Assembly: GCF_051488665.1 (NCBI RefSeq)
Contig: NZ_JBPSEG010000001.1
Span: 1-64,000 of the forward strand
Direction of reading: 5' to 3'
Origin: Melioribacter sp051488665
Lineage (GTDB): Bacteria > Bacteroidota > Ignavibacteria > Ignavibacteriales > Melioribacteraceae
Length of the DNA stretch: 64,000 nucleotides
Part shown: positions 25,409-34,717 of the stretch, in pieces
Numbering within the stretch: the first letter of the stretch is position 1
How the letters are laid out: every line of letters starts with the position of its first letter
Position numbers and translations under genes: made by a program
Notes under the pieces: generated by a model
The model's database searches: none
What the model was told of the DNA's origin: nothing
Seen by the model: only the letters and a program-made list of their open reading frames with translations

Positions 25409-26644
25409 TTATCTGGAGGAATAAGCTTTCATAATTGCATTAAAGAGTAATTCCGCCACTCTTTTACCGCCGATTTTGGTAAAGTGCGAATAGTCTTTAA
25501 GAGCCATCGGCGGATTGGCATTGACCCAATCTTCCATCGAATTTTCGCCTCCCATCGCCTCCCACAGATTCCAGAAAGCAATTTTTCCGTCCTTTACAAT
25601 TTGTTTCTGCGCATTGAGAAGCAAAGGAACGTCCGGATTAGTAATAAACCGTCCGCCGCGTTTCATTGTTTTATCGCCGACGCCTACCAGTATGAATCCC
25701 ACATTCGGAAACGCTTTTCTGAAATGCTCGATTACCTTCAGCATTTTATTTTTATACAGTTTATAAATGGCTTTGTTCGGCGAGTTGACGTTGGCGCCGT
25801 ATGTAAGAATAATCAAACCGTAATTCGTTAGTTTTGCGTAATCCAGCAGAATTTCTTCCGGAATATCAATCAACGAAACGCCGCTGTTGCCGGGCATCGG
25901 AAAATTATCGAGATAAATACCGGAACCGCTTTCCAGACTGACGCCGTAAAAATAAGGTCTTGTACCGTCGACAAATTTAATTCTTATCGAATTGGCATCG
26001 CCTTTTGCGTCGATAATTAATTCCCGCAGATTGTTTCCTTCTTCAAGATTAACTTTTACCGGCGAAGCGTTATCGATTGTATATTCTATTACGCTGTTGC
26101 TTGCCGCGTTACTGTAGAACAAGCGCGCATATTTAAAAGAAGAGGCAGATTTTAATTCCCTGCTTGTTTCGTACTTTACCCAGCTGTTTTTGTTCGGAAT
26201 GGCTACCGACCCGCTTATGCCGATCGGTAAATTATCCGGATTTCTCGTAATAACCGACACATAGTCCCAGTCGTCCGAATAAGTGTGTCGGGTCGTAGTT
26301 CTCATTCTGATGTCATTGGCAATTATTTGCATCATCCCGACTCCCTGTCCGCCGAATCTTGTTTGGAAATATTCTCGCAGGTATTCCGATATAACATCGC
26401 CCTGAATTAACGAATCGCCGAAATGCGCTATCCTTAAAATTAATTTTCCGTCTTTGTTTTTCAAACGGTCGAGCTGCTCAAAAAAGTATTTTAATTGCTC
26501 CAAATTGCCTGTTAAAGGCTCGTCCTTGCCGAGCGAGAAATAGAGAACGTCGTTTTTCGGACCGATAAACTCTATTTTCACGGGTTCCGATGCAAAGGCG
26601 AAATTATATGTAAATAATAATATTAAAAATGTAATACGTAACAT
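25409..26644 (-). CDS. Secreted SGNH/GDSL hydrolase (possible polymer acetyltransferase or esterase)
   Basis: A 411-residue protein with a signal peptide (MLRITFLILLFTYNFAFA). The SGNH fold shows block I in IAHFGDSLIQGD (nucleophile Ser), a central TYGAN Asn and, near the end, KDYSHFTKIGGKR, giving the catalytic Asp and His of the DxxH motif. Members include acyl esterases and periplasmic O-acetyltransferases of polysaccharide systems (AlgX/AlgJ type). It lies 15 bases after the TPR/barrel gene in the same direction, which argues for polymer acetylation or deacetylation in the periplasm. An insert of beta structure (about residues 120-240) between blocks may bind glycan. Which way the reaction runs cannot be told from sequence. 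Confidence 0.8.
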   Translation of the reverse strand: MLRITFLILLFTYNFAFASEPVKIEFIGPKNDVLYFSLGKDEPLTGNLEQLKYFFEQLDRLKNKDGKLILRIAHFGDSLIQGDVISEYLREYFQTRFGGQGVGMMQIIANDIRMRTTTRHTYSDDWDYVSVITRNPDNLPIGISGSVAIPNKNSWVKYETSRELKSASSFKYARLFYSNAASNSVIEYTIDNASPVKVNLEEGNNLRELIIDAKGDANSIRIKFVDGTRPYFYGVSLESGSGIYLDNFPMPGNSGVSLIDIPEEILLDYAKLTNYGLIILTYGANVNSPNKAIYKLYKNKMLKVIEHFRKAFPNVGFILVGVGDKTMKRGGRFITNPDVPLLLNAQKQIVKDGKIAFWNLWEAMGGENSMEDWVNANPPMALKDYSHFTKIGGKRVAELLFNAIMKAYSSR

Positions 26645-26659
26645 GGAATTCCTTTCAAA

Positions 26660-29600
26660 TTAATAAATGTTCCAGAAGAGCGACAAATATGCAGAAAGAG
26701 CTTTATAACCGGTATCGTACCGGTAGCTGTTTGCATACGATATTCTGCCGGAGATATAAAAATATTCAAATGGTTTATAAACGGCTTCCGCGTAAAGTTC
26801 ACTTACGATAAAATCGAGGACGGGAAGATATCCCACTTTACCGCCTGTTTTCAAAGCAAGTTTTTCGCTGTTTTCGAGTATGAAATCCGCCCATAAACTG
26901 TGGGATATATAATTTTGCGGCGTAAAATAATAGGGCGAGTTGAAACCGTAATCGGCAAAATAATATTCGTAACCGATCACGCCGCTTCCCTTTTGTTTTT
27001 CTTCCTCAATGAGAGAATTGAACGTAAAAAATCTTTTCCCGATTCTGAGTTGAAAATCGTTGCCGATATTTCCGTCGGTAACGCTGAGATAGTTATAAAA
27101 CAATGACAAATAGAGCGTCTTTTTGTAATTGTACGAAGAATTAAATCGATAAATGTCCGTATTCATACTGTACGGCACAAGAAGCGGCGAAAGCAAAATC
27201 AAACGAGCGTCGTTCCTTTCAAACGAAAATGCAGCGGAAAATTTTTCTTCTATAAAATATCTGACCATTGCGTCCCAGACGTTTTTCCTCTGCTCGCCCG
27301 AAATGTTAAGTTCGCCCTTGCTTCCCATTAATACCAAATTTTTTAGCGGATAAATACTGGCAATTAATTTCAAACCCGTCAAATGCTTGACGTACGAATT
27401 GTTTTTAAACCCTGCCCTCTGCCATTGAGCTCCGAATCCCAGAAATCCGAGAAATCCGCCTTCCACTCTTGCCCCGTAATTGAAATAGTCGAGGTCAAAA
27501 TTGTCGATGTATTTTGTAGTATAAGGAGTAATGTTAATATTTGTTGGGAAAAGTCTTCTGACGAAATCACGAAACGAAATAAGTCCTTTTTCGAGTCCGT
27601 ACGGCGGTATCCAGCTTAATCTTTGTTTAACGAGATTGATGTTCAAAGAATCTGAAAATTCTTCTTCCAGTTCCTCGTAAATATCTTCGGCGTCGCCCCA
27701 TTCCCGGCGAGCCGCATAAGCGTCCCCCAAAAACATTTTTTGATACCTCACCTGCTGCAATAAATCTCTATCTTCAATTTCGTTTTCTAGTTCTTCGATT
27801 AAATCTTCGGCTTCTTCGAGCTTGCCCGATTTCGTCATGTAGCTTGCCATCAATACATATTTCTGATCGATTTCTCTTTGCGTCTGCGGGTCGTCGGTTT
27901 CCGACCGGACGGTTTTGTAGACGGAATCGGCTTTGCCAAAAAATCCGGCAGCGGCAAAAGCGTCTCCTTTGAGTAAAAGGATCTGCATATCGGGCGCGTC
28001 TACATTTGCTAGTTTTTCCATTTCGCTTTTTATTGCCGCTGTGTCTTCCAATTCATGATAAATTTTGATTCTTTCGACGGCAATTCTGAAATCGAATTTG
28101 TCGTTCGGATCGTATTTTTCATTGAGCAATCTGTCGTAAATTTCGAGCGCCTTCTCTGCAGCTCCGCCGCCTGCGAGTATGCCGGCATATTCAGCGTATT
28201 CCTCGCGTGTCGGCTCCGGTTTCTTTTCGAAATATTCTTCGTATTTGGCGCGAGCTTCTTCGCACTTCCCTTCCGAATAGAGAATTTGCGCTTCGCCTCT
28301 GATTTCAAGCGCTTTTAGTTCTTCATAAGCCGACAAATGCAGTTCGTAAGTGCTTTCGACGCTTGCCACCAATTGGGAATTCGGCGCAAGTTGTTTTGCA
28401 ATATCGAGATATTTCTTCGCCTCGTCGAAATTCTTTTTCCATGAATAAAGAGAAACCAGCGAAAGATACGCCTGCAATTCCCGCGGCTTTTTGTCGATTA
28501 CTTCCAATAAATATTTTTCAGCCAGATCTAGATCTAAAACAGTCCATACGGCAATTTGCGCCCGCAGCAATTTATAATCCGTATTTTCAGGGTCAAGTTC
28601 GATCAATTTATCGAGTTGCGCAATGGCGCGTTCCCATTCATAATTCCAGGCGCAATATCTGGCATAAGCATACCTTACGTCCAAATCGGAATCTTCGGGT
28701 TTATCGGCAAGGTATTCCGACAAGACTTCGATTGCATCGTCGTATTCAATAAGATTCGAATAGGCTTCGGCAAGTTTAAGAACCGCATCTTTATCGCCGG
28801 GATTGTTTTTAAGAATTTCGGTATAATATGCAATTTTACTGTTGTTTGTACTGTCCCGATAATTCGTCACTAGATTGTAGAGCGCTTGAAATTTTTCGTT
28901 GTCGTAATATTTATTCTGAAGCAGAGTCAACTGTTGATATGCTTCTTCATAACGGTTGGCTTTGACAAGGTTTTGAGCCAGAAGGAAACGGATGCTGTCG
29001 TTTTCGGGATATCTGTTGACTATCGAATAATAACGGTCGATCGGATAAACCCTTTCGAAAGAACGCGGCTGATTCAAACGGAGATAAGCTTTGTTTTGAG
29101 CCAGGTCCAAACCGTCCTGAGCTTCTTTGAAAAAGGGTTTCATTTCCAAAGCCCGTTTGAATGCGTCTTCGGCAATATCATACTTGCCCAGCCACAAAGT
29201 AAAATAACCGTATCGGCTCCACAACCGCCAGTCGTCCGGATGACGCTCGACGTACTTCTTCAGAATTTTTTCGCCTTTTCGTATCGAGCCGGTTTTTGCC
29301 AGGATTTCAGTATAACGAATAATTTCGTCCGGCGAGGCGTTGTCGTCTCTTTTTAGATACTCGTCGTACCAGTATTCAGCATTTTGCCATTCTTCCAGCC
29401 ACCTGTACGACTTACCGATTTCAAGGTAATAAAAAGGATAATCGGGATTAACGGCAATGTCCCGTTTATGCCCTTCGATTTTCTGATAAAGCTGCTGATG
29501 CCAGTAAGAAATTACGCGGTTCAAGTCTTTGGAGATTACAAGATTCGCAGGGTCGAGACGCAGAGCGCGACGCAAATCGAGAACCGCATACTGAAATTGC

Positions 29601-29821
29601 GTCATCTGCTCGTAACAAAGACCGCGCAAATGATAACCTTCCGCCAATTGCGGATTTAAAGAGATATATTTATTCAATTGGTCGACGGCTTCGGCGTATC
29701 GACCTTCGTTCATCAGGTTCTGCGCCTGCCGCTTGACGGCTTCCGATTGAGCTTGAGAAAATAAATTGGACGTAATAAATAAAATCAGAAGAAGAATTAT
29801 TTTTATACGGACAATCATCAT
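26660..29821 (-). CDS. TPR-rich outer-membrane beta-barrel export protein (PgaA/BcsC/PelB-like)
   Basis: A 1053-residue protein. After a signal peptide (about residues 1-24) come many tetratricopeptide repeats (about 28-750; for example EAVDQLNKYISLNPQLAEGY and DVRYAYARYCAWNYEWERAI). The last 280 residues have alternating hydrophobic/aromatic strands that end in YLSLFWNIY, as expected for an outer-membrane barrel. TPR plus C-terminal barrel is the design of PgaA, BcsC and PelB, which carry exopolysaccharide across the periplasm and outer membrane. It is coupled to the KaiC-like gene by an ATGA overlap. The sequence itself is not closely like any of those three that I can recall, so the assignment rests on architecture and on the adjacent synthase. 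Confidence 0.8.
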   Translation of the reverse strand: MMIVRIKIILLLILFITSNLFSQAQSEAVKRQAQNLMNEGRYAEAVDQLNKYISLNPQLAEGYHLRGLCYEQMTQFQYAVLDLRRALRLDPANLVISKDLNRVISYWHQQLYQKIEGHKRDIAVNPDYPFYYLEIGKSYRWLEEWQNAEYWYDEYLKRDDNASPDEIIRYTEILAKTGSIRKGEKILKKYVERHPDDWRLWSRYGYFTLWLGKYDIAEDAFKRALEMKPFFKEAQDGLDLAQNKAYLRLNQPRSFERVYPIDRYYSIVNRYPENDSIRFLLAQNLVKANRYEEAYQQLTLLQNKYYDNEKFQALYNLVTNYRDSTNNSKIAYYTEILKNNPGDKDAVLKLAEAYSNLIEYDDAIEVLSEYLADKPEDSDLDVRYAYARYCAWNYEWERAIAQLDKLIELDPENTDYKLLRAQIAVWTVLDLDLAEKYLLEVIDKKPRELQAYLSLVSLYSWKKNFDEAKKYLDIAKQLAPNSQLVASVESTYELHLSAYEELKALEIRGEAQILYSEGKCEEARAKYEEYFEKKPEPTREEYAEYAGILAGGGAAEKALEIYDRLLNEKYDPNDKFDFRIAVERIKIYHELEDTAAIKSEMEKLANVDAPDMQILLLKGDAFAAAGFFGKADSVYKTVRSETDDPQTQREIDQKYVLMASYMTKSGKLEEAEDLIEELENEIEDRDLLQQVRYQKMFLGDAYAARREWGDAEDIYEELEEEFSDSLNINLVKQRLSWIPPYGLEKGLISFRDFVRRLFPTNINITPYTTKYIDNFDLDYFNYGARVEGGFLGFLGFGAQWQRAGFKNNSYVKHLTGLKLIASIYPLKNLVLMGSKGELNISGEQRKNVWDAMVRYFIEEKFSAAFSFERNDARLILLSPLLVPYSMNTDIYRFNSSYNYKKTLYLSLFYNYLSVTDGNIGNDFQLRIGKRFFTFNSLIEEEKQKGSGVIGYEYYFADYGFNSPYYFTPQNYISHSLWADFILENSEKLALKTGGKVGYLPVLDFIVSELYAEAVYKPFEYFYISGRISYANSYRYDTGYKALSAYLSLFWNIY

Positions 29822-31089
29822 CCTAAAAATTTATTTAAAGGCTGATACGCATTCGTAGCGGAAGTTTCCGCCGACAATACGTATTCCATTAACGACTCTG
29901 CGTTATCAAAACGTTCGTCGATTGCCGTATTAAATATCGATATGTATTCCATTACCGCATTAAGATAAGCGGGGTCTTTACTCGGCAAATTATTTTGAAC
30001 GGTAGAAATTAAATCGACCACGCCTTTTAAGCTTCCTTTAACCAAAAGCACAATCACTTTGTTTTCGATTACGCAAATCTTGTCTTTCTTGCTTGTAGAT
30101 ATTCTAATTGAATTTTGCAATTGATTGACAGAGAGCAATCCTTTTACCTGAGCCACAGGATCAAGTTTGAAGGATACGATATAAAATATTTGTCCGGTGC
30201 TTTTGTAGAGGGCGATCTGATTATTCAGAATTAACAGAAAGTCGTTGTAATTATAGATATTAGAAAAGGCATACGGTTCGGGCGGAATATCGATACGCGT
30301 CTGTTTTGTAGGGAATCCCTGAAAATGATTTTCTCTGGTCGGATACGTCGCTTCGTATTCTTCGGTTGCAAATGTTTCTTCGTGAAATTCTGTTGTAATT
30401 CCCTTATTCGGACGGATTCTGTATTCGGAAGTAAATTCTCCTTCGGTATGCCCGACATTCGGCGTTATTGTAACCCTGCCTCCCTGGAAACGCGAAGAAC
30501 GGTCGCTCGGTTTCGACAAACGGATTATACCCGTTACAAACTGCGACAAACCTTCGACTATCGCATGCGCTTTCGGAGTCGCCGGCTCGCTTATTACAAA
30601 CAAACTTGTAATGTCGCGTTCCTCAATGGTTTCGACTGTATTCAAAAACGTATTTCGCAGGTAATCGAGATTTTTAAAACCGACAAAAGGAGTAAGTTCG
30701 TCGAATATAATTCTCGTAGGATTATATTGATTTACGACCGTAATGATGTCCTTAAAATATTCGACCAGATAATCGTCCGGATTATACATGCCGTAAACTT
30801 CATTGGGAGGCGCCACGCGTATTACAATTATCAGATTCTGGTTCATATACGATTGAATATCGAAATTGAGCGAGGCTGCCTGAATCATCAAATCTTTAGG
30901 ACGCATTAACGTAAAATAGAGGCACACTTCGGAAGCTTTGGCGGCTTCGAGCGCAAACTGCAAACCGAGCAGAGTTCTTCCTGATTTCCGCGGTCCAACC
31001 AGTAAATAACTTCCGCCTCTGTATACACCGCCCCAATTTTTGTCGATAAACTCGAAACCGGACGGTATCATTCTTACAGGACTGATCAT
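29818..31089 (-). CDS. KaiC-like RecA-fold ATPase with substituted Walker A
   Basis: A 423-residue cytoplasmic protein. Residues about 8-235 form a single RecA/KaiC-type domain: IPSGFEFIDKNWGGVYRGGSYLLVG is the family's entry, the P-loop reads GPRKSGRT (32-39) and Walker B is RIIFDELTPF. In the P-loop Arg38 replaces the invariant lysine, so ATP hydrolysis may be lost or altered. The C-terminal half (about 270-423) is a separate domain I do not recognise. KaiC-like single-domain ATPases act in signalling and assembly in many bacteria. Its stop overlaps the start of the TPR/barrel gene, so its role is probably tied to polysaccharide export. Confidence 0.78.
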   Translation of the reverse strand: MISPVRMIPSGFEFIDKNWGGVYRGGSYLLVGPRKSGRTLLGLQFALEAAKASEVCLYFTLMRPKDLMIQAASLNFDIQSYMNQNLIIVIRVAPPNEVYGMYNPDDYLVEYFKDIITVVNQYNPTRIIFDELTPFVGFKNLDYLRNTFLNTVETIEERDITSLFVISEPATPKAHAIVEGLSQFVTGIIRLSKPSDRSSRFQGGRVTITPNVGHTEGEFTSEYRIRPNKGITTEFHEETFATEEYEATYPTRENHFQGFPTKQTRIDIPPEPYAFSNIYNYNDFLLILNNQIALYKSTGQIFYIVSFKLDPVAQVKGLLSVNQLQNSIRISTSKKDKICVIENKVIVLLVKGSLKGVVDLISTVQNNLPSKDPAYLNAVMEYISIFNTAIDERFDNAESLMEYVLSAETSATNAYQPLNKFLG

Positions 31090-31101
31090 GATAAACTCGT
31101 T

Positions 31102-31130
31102 TTAATATAATAACTAATTAATTTAAGCAA
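31102..31130 (-). promoter_or_regulatory. Candidate promoter before the KaiC-like gene
   Basis: On the minus strand TTGCTT (31130-31125) and TATTAA (31107-31102) are spaced by 17 nt. Transcription would start only about 6 nt before the KaiC-like ATG, giving an almost leaderless mRNA. The 141-base gap after the GH9 gene contains no clear terminator. Confidence 0.3.
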
Positions 31131-31230
31131 TGAACATGCCAAAAAATTTATCTATTTTCCGGCTGTTTTGTCCGTTTTTTAATAATCAGAGAGTTTCATT
31201 ATTCAAACAACGTCTCAAAATAAGACAGTG

Positions 31231-32880
31231 TCATCTGCTCAAATTCCCGTATACGAAAATAGCCACGGCATTGGAACTGATTGTCGGTTCGTTCGTAATA
31301 TAATCTTCTTTTTCGTCCCTGTAATAGATTTCGCTGCTCTGATGTTCTTTTAATTTATCGTAATCATTATACGGTATTTTGAAATCATCCACAATTTTTT
31401 TTTCAATAGGACCCGCCGCAAAACCGCCCGGAAGCTTGCCTTTAAAATACGAAATTTGATGATGAAAATTGACTGTAAATTTTGTTCCGAATCCGTATAC
31501 GAACGATATACCCCACGGATTTTTACCGAGGATAAAATCTTTTTGCGCCGCCATCAAAGTATCGTATTGCCTGTCTCCCGTAAGATCCCGATAAAGAATA
31601 TCGATTAAAGCGATCCCCATCAAAGTGTGATTTGTGCCCCAGCTTAAAGGGATGCCGAGTTCGAAGAGATTTTTACGGCTGTAATCTCTGAATGATTCGA
31701 GACTTGTTTTCAGATAGTCTGAAAAACGGGATTGAAAATGCGCCAGACGATAATGAGCAAGCGCGTTAATATCTCCCCAGCTCCACCAGTAATCGCTGCC
31801 GGCAGAATCGGCATACGAAACCGCTTCGTCGAGGTAATTCCTTTTACGCGTCGAGAGATAGAGTTCAGCCGCTGCAAGCGCTATTTTGCCCTTGTAACTT
31901 TTATCGATATACATACCGCTGCCCGAACTGTCGACGTCCGGAACCGAATTTTTGAGACTGTAGTATTTAACAGCCGTATTCAAACACGTATCGGCAAAAT
32001 CGGGATAATTTAATTTGTTTTTCCAGATACGCGAAGCGAGCGCCAATGTTGCCGAATAAATTCCGATTAAATTTTTTCCGATGCCGGCAAAAGCCGGACG
32101 GTCGTATGTAAGCGGGTCGTCTTCGGGCATGCGCCAGCCTACAGTGTGATCCCGTAAATCCTGTACCTGAGTTATCAATTTATCGCCGTAGCGGCACCTC
32201 AATAACCAGTCCAGTCCGATTTTGGCTTCCTCGAGAATGTCCGCCACGTTATTGTTATTATTGTCGAATCCGAATTTATCCGGAGCGAACTCGTATGCGA
32301 ACAACAGCAGATAGGTCGAGTAAGCGGTTGTGTTCAAAAACTTTGTATAGTCGCCGGCGTCGTGCCATCCGCCGGTTAAATCTTTTTTAATATTAAGCGT
32401 ATCATCGCCGTCGTAAATTGCCGTGGCGTCCGCAATGTGACAAACTTCGTGCAGCAGAGGATCCGTGTAACCGCACCGCTGCACTTTGAAAAAGTCGAGC
32501 AGCGATTCGGTCAGCTTCTCGTATACTTTATTCCCTATTTCAAAAGTATACGAAGTTTTGTCTCCCGCTCTGACTATGTATTTGCCGTTTTCTTTCAAAC
32601 CGGAGAAATCGAATTTATAGTTGTAATTATACCTGCCGTGTTTGAACTCCGTTTTATAAAACTTCGGATTATATTTCATCTTACCGTTTTCCAATCCGAT
32701 GATTTCGAGTTCCAAATTATCCAGCGGAACCGTGGAAAGGATTACGCCCGTTTTAATATCGTCCGGCAAATACCCAACCTGGTTCAATCTTATCACGAAA
32801 TCGCCGTCCGTATTAACGGCGTTTCCGCAATTGTGAGCGGTAAATAAAAATATCAGCAAAATTGAATAGAGCTTTTTCAT
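31231..32880 (-). CDS. Glycoside hydrolase family 9 endoglucanase
   Basis: A 549-residue exported enzyme. A hydrophobic signal (about residues 1-20) is followed by an N-terminal Ig-like cellulase domain (VIRLNQVGYLPDDIKTGVI, about 29-118) and the (alpha/alpha)6 GH9 barrel. The catalytic base Asp lies in GGWHDAGDYTKF (170-181) and the acid Glu in ITNEPTISSNA near the end; HTLMGIALID and FHHQIS fit the family. It cleaves beta-1,4-glucans. No dockerin, carbohydrate-binding module or type IX sorting domain is seen. It is upstream of the polysaccharide operon on the same strand, which recalls the cellulase that accompanies bacterial cellulose synthases, but it may simply be for plant-glucan use. 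Confidence 0.93.
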   Translation of the reverse strand: MKKLYSILLIFLFTAHNCGNAVNTDGDFVIRLNQVGYLPDDIKTGVILSTVPLDNLELEIIGLENGKMKYNPKFYKTEFKHGRYNYNYKFDFSGLKENGKYIVRAGDKTSYTFEIGNKVYEKLTESLLDFFKVQRCGYTDPLLHEVCHIADATAIYDGDDTLNIKKDLTGGWHDAGDYTKFLNTTAYSTYLLLFAYEFAPDKFGFDNNNNNVADILEEAKIGLDWLLRCRYGDKLITQVQDLRDHTVGWRMPEDDPLTYDRPAFAGIGKNLIGIYSATLALASRIWKNKLNYPDFADTCLNTAVKYYSLKNSVPDVDSSGSGMYIDKSYKGKIALAAAELYLSTRKRNYLDEAVSYADSAGSDYWWSWGDINALAHYRLAHFQSRFSDYLKTSLESFRDYSRKNLFELGIPLSWGTNHTLMGIALIDILYRDLTGDRQYDTLMAAQKDFILGKNPWGISFVYGFGTKFTVNFHHQISYFKGKLPGGFAAGPIEKKIVDDFKIPYNDYDKLKEHQSSEIYYRDEKEDYITNEPTISSNAVAIFVYGNLSR

Positions 32881-32933
32881 TAAAAGAAATTAGTTTTTAT
32901 TCGTTACAATTTAGCAATAATTAAAATATTTTC

Positions 32934-33548
32934 TTAACTGTCGATAAAATCGGTTTTGAAAATGACGTCCCACGTTTTCTGGCTTACTCCGAAACCTTTG
33001 GTTGCGTCTTTATAGTGATGCCGCATATGGTGTTTTTTGATCATTAGCCAGAATTTGTTTTTTATTCTCAAATGATGAACGGCATAATGAGTCATGTCGT
33101 AAATTAAATACCCCGACAGAAAACCCGCAAAAAACGGATTGATTGCCTTATCTCCCAATAAATAGAGATAAATAAAATAAAAAAACAAAGCCAGCGGAAC
33201 GCTTACGGAAGGCGGCATGACGAGCCGTTTCGAGTCGTTAGGATAGTCGTGATGAACTCCGTGCATAATAAAGTGAAGACGTCTGCCGATTTCGCTTTCG
33301 GGTTCGTAATGAAACACGAAACGGTGCAGCGCATATTCGGTAAACGTCCATACTATTAATCCGAGAATAAAATAAAAGCTAATTTGCCAGATGCCGAAAA
33401 CTCCGCCGGATAAATAAAAGAGATACGCTATTACTGGCAGATATATTATCAATGGCACGCTCCAGTGGACTCTGGAAAGCGACTCCAAAAGATCGTTTCG
33501 AAACATTCGAACCGTTTCGTCTTTATTGGAAATATAATTCTTAGGCAT
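32934..33548 (-). CDS. Fatty acid hydroxylase superfamily membrane protein
   Basis: A 204-residue membrane protein of the sterol desaturase/fatty acid hydroxylase family. Di-iron histidine clusters are visible: EYALHRFVFH, HFIMHGVHHDYP, HYAVHH and KKHHMRHHYKD. About four membrane segments separate them. The best comparison is fatty acid 2-hydroxylase (Scs7/FA2H-like), which needs O2 and would make 2-hydroxy acyl chains of sphingolipids or lipid A; the organism is then not strictly anaerobic. I chose the ATG at 33548, preceded by GGGAGGG. It follows the dipeptide epimerase gene by 25 bases on the same strand and may be co-transcribed with it. Confidence 0.88.
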   Translation of the reverse strand: MPKNYISNKDETVRMFRNDLLESLSRVHWSVPLIIYLPVIAYLFYLSGGVFGIWQISFYFILGLIVWTFTEYALHRFVFHYEPESEIGRRLHFIMHGVHHDYPNDSKRLVMPPSVSVPLALFFYFIYLYLLGDKAINPFFAGFLSGYLIYDMTHYAVHHLRIKNKFWLMIKKHHMRHHYKDATKGFGVSQKTWDVIFKTDFIDS

Positions 33549-33573
33549 TATACCCTCCCCTTTAATAACATTA

Positions 33574-34644
33574 TCAGAACAAATTCTCAACCGGAGAGAT
33601 TCCCAAACCGGGCAAATTCTTCAATAAAAATTTACCGTTCGAAAACTCGAGCCCAACAAACGGATCGTTGTTAATCAAAAGATTGCCGTCGAGGTCGATA
33701 TAGTCCGCCAGCGGAGCCAATTGCAGCGCGGCGGAAATGCCGCACGACGTTTCCGTCATGCAGCCGAGCATAATTTTCTTATTCATCGATTTTGCCGATT
33801 CGATCAGTTTGAATGTAGAATAAATTCCGCCGCACTTCATGAGTTTAAGATTAAATCCGTCGTAAAACGGGGCAACTTTTTCGACATCCTTCAAACTTTT
33901 TACCGATTCGTCGGCAATAATCGGGATTGACGAGCTACCCTTTAATAATTCGACAACTTTATCTTCGCCCGCCGGCGCGGGCTGCTCCACGAGTATCACA
34001 TTATTTTCTTCTAACCATGCAAGAAATTCCCTAAAGAAATTGATTCCGAGTTTACCGTTTTCCGAAGACTTGTCGTTGATTCCTTCCCATGCTTGATTTA
34101 AATCCACATAGAGGGGTTTATCCGTTAATCTTCTTATAATACGGATAATTTCTTTATTATAGTCGTGGTCTTTGCCTAGTTTTATTTTATATACGTCGAA
34201 GCCGGCTGCGTCTTTAATTTTGCGCTCGATCATATCGGGAGAATCGAGCCCGATTGTATAAGAAGTGCTTACTCCTCCTTTATAAACGACATTGTAAAAA
34301 TCTCTTACGGGTTTGTTAAGTTTTTTCCCGAGATAATCGTGCAAAGCAATATCGAGCGACGCCATTGCGGTTCGGTTATCGCCGGCGCTTTCGCTCAATG
34401 TATTAAGATATTCTATCAGTTCGTCGAAACCCTGAATTTCGTCTATTTCAATACCGCTCAGAAAATTAATTACGCTTTCCCGGTTTTCTTTCATATACTG
34501 AGGCAGACTTGCTTCTCCGTAACCCTTTAAATTATTTTCATCTTCAACTCCAACCAAAACAGCGGGAGTCGTTTTTCTCGAATAGTAAGAAATATTAAAT
34601 TGATTTTTCAGAGTGAGAGTAAATTTTGCGGCTGTAATTTTCAT
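33574..34644 (-). CDS. Dipeptide (L-Ala-D/L-Glu type) epimerase, enolase superfamily
   Basis: A 356-residue member of the enolase superfamily, muconate-lactonizing subgroup. It has the KxK base in VYKIKLG, metal ligands in YVDLNQAW, VEQPAPAGE and IADESVKS, the second base in FNLKLMKCGG, and GCMTETSCGISAALQLAPLA, whose acidic residue usually binds the dipeptide amino group. The order and spacing match Ala-Glu and related dipeptide epimerases, which act on peptidoglycan-derived or other dipeptides in the cytoplasm. It is separated from the giant secreted protein module upstream by a terminator at 34666-34689. Exact dipeptide specificity cannot be deduced here. Confidence 0.88.
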   Translation of the reverse strand: MKITAAKFTLTLKNQFNISYYSRKTTPAVLVGVEDENNLKGYGEASLPQYMKENRESVINFLSGIEIDEIQGFDELIEYLNTLSESAGDNRTAMASLDIALHDYLGKKLNKPVRDFYNVVYKGGVSTSYTIGLDSPDMIERKIKDAAGFDVYKIKLGKDHDYNKEIIRIIRRLTDKPLYVDLNQAWEGINDKSSENGKLGINFFREFLAWLEENNVILVEQPAPAGEDKVVELLKGSSSIPIIADESVKSLKDVEKVAPFYDGFNLKLMKCGGIYSTFKLIESAKSMNKKIMLGCMTETSCGISAALQLAPLADYIDLDGNLLINNDPFVGLEFSNGKFLLKNLPGLGISPVENLF

Positions 34645-34665
34645 ACCGGAAAAATAGCAGAAACA

Positions 34666-34689
34666 GAGGTCACTCGAAAGAGCGACCTC
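34666..34689. terminator. Terminator after the giant/mini protein module
   Basis: GAGGTC pairs with GACCTC, then one A/C mismatch and CTC/GAG close a GAAA loop. On the + strand TTTTTTT follows (34692-34698); on the minus strand the tract is TGTTTCTG. It lies between the stop of the 30-residue protein and the epimerase start, so it probably ends the leftward transcript, though its best U-tract faces the other way. Confidence 0.55.
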
Positions 34690-34717
34690 CGTTTTTTTGA
34701 TAATAATTTAATCTATG

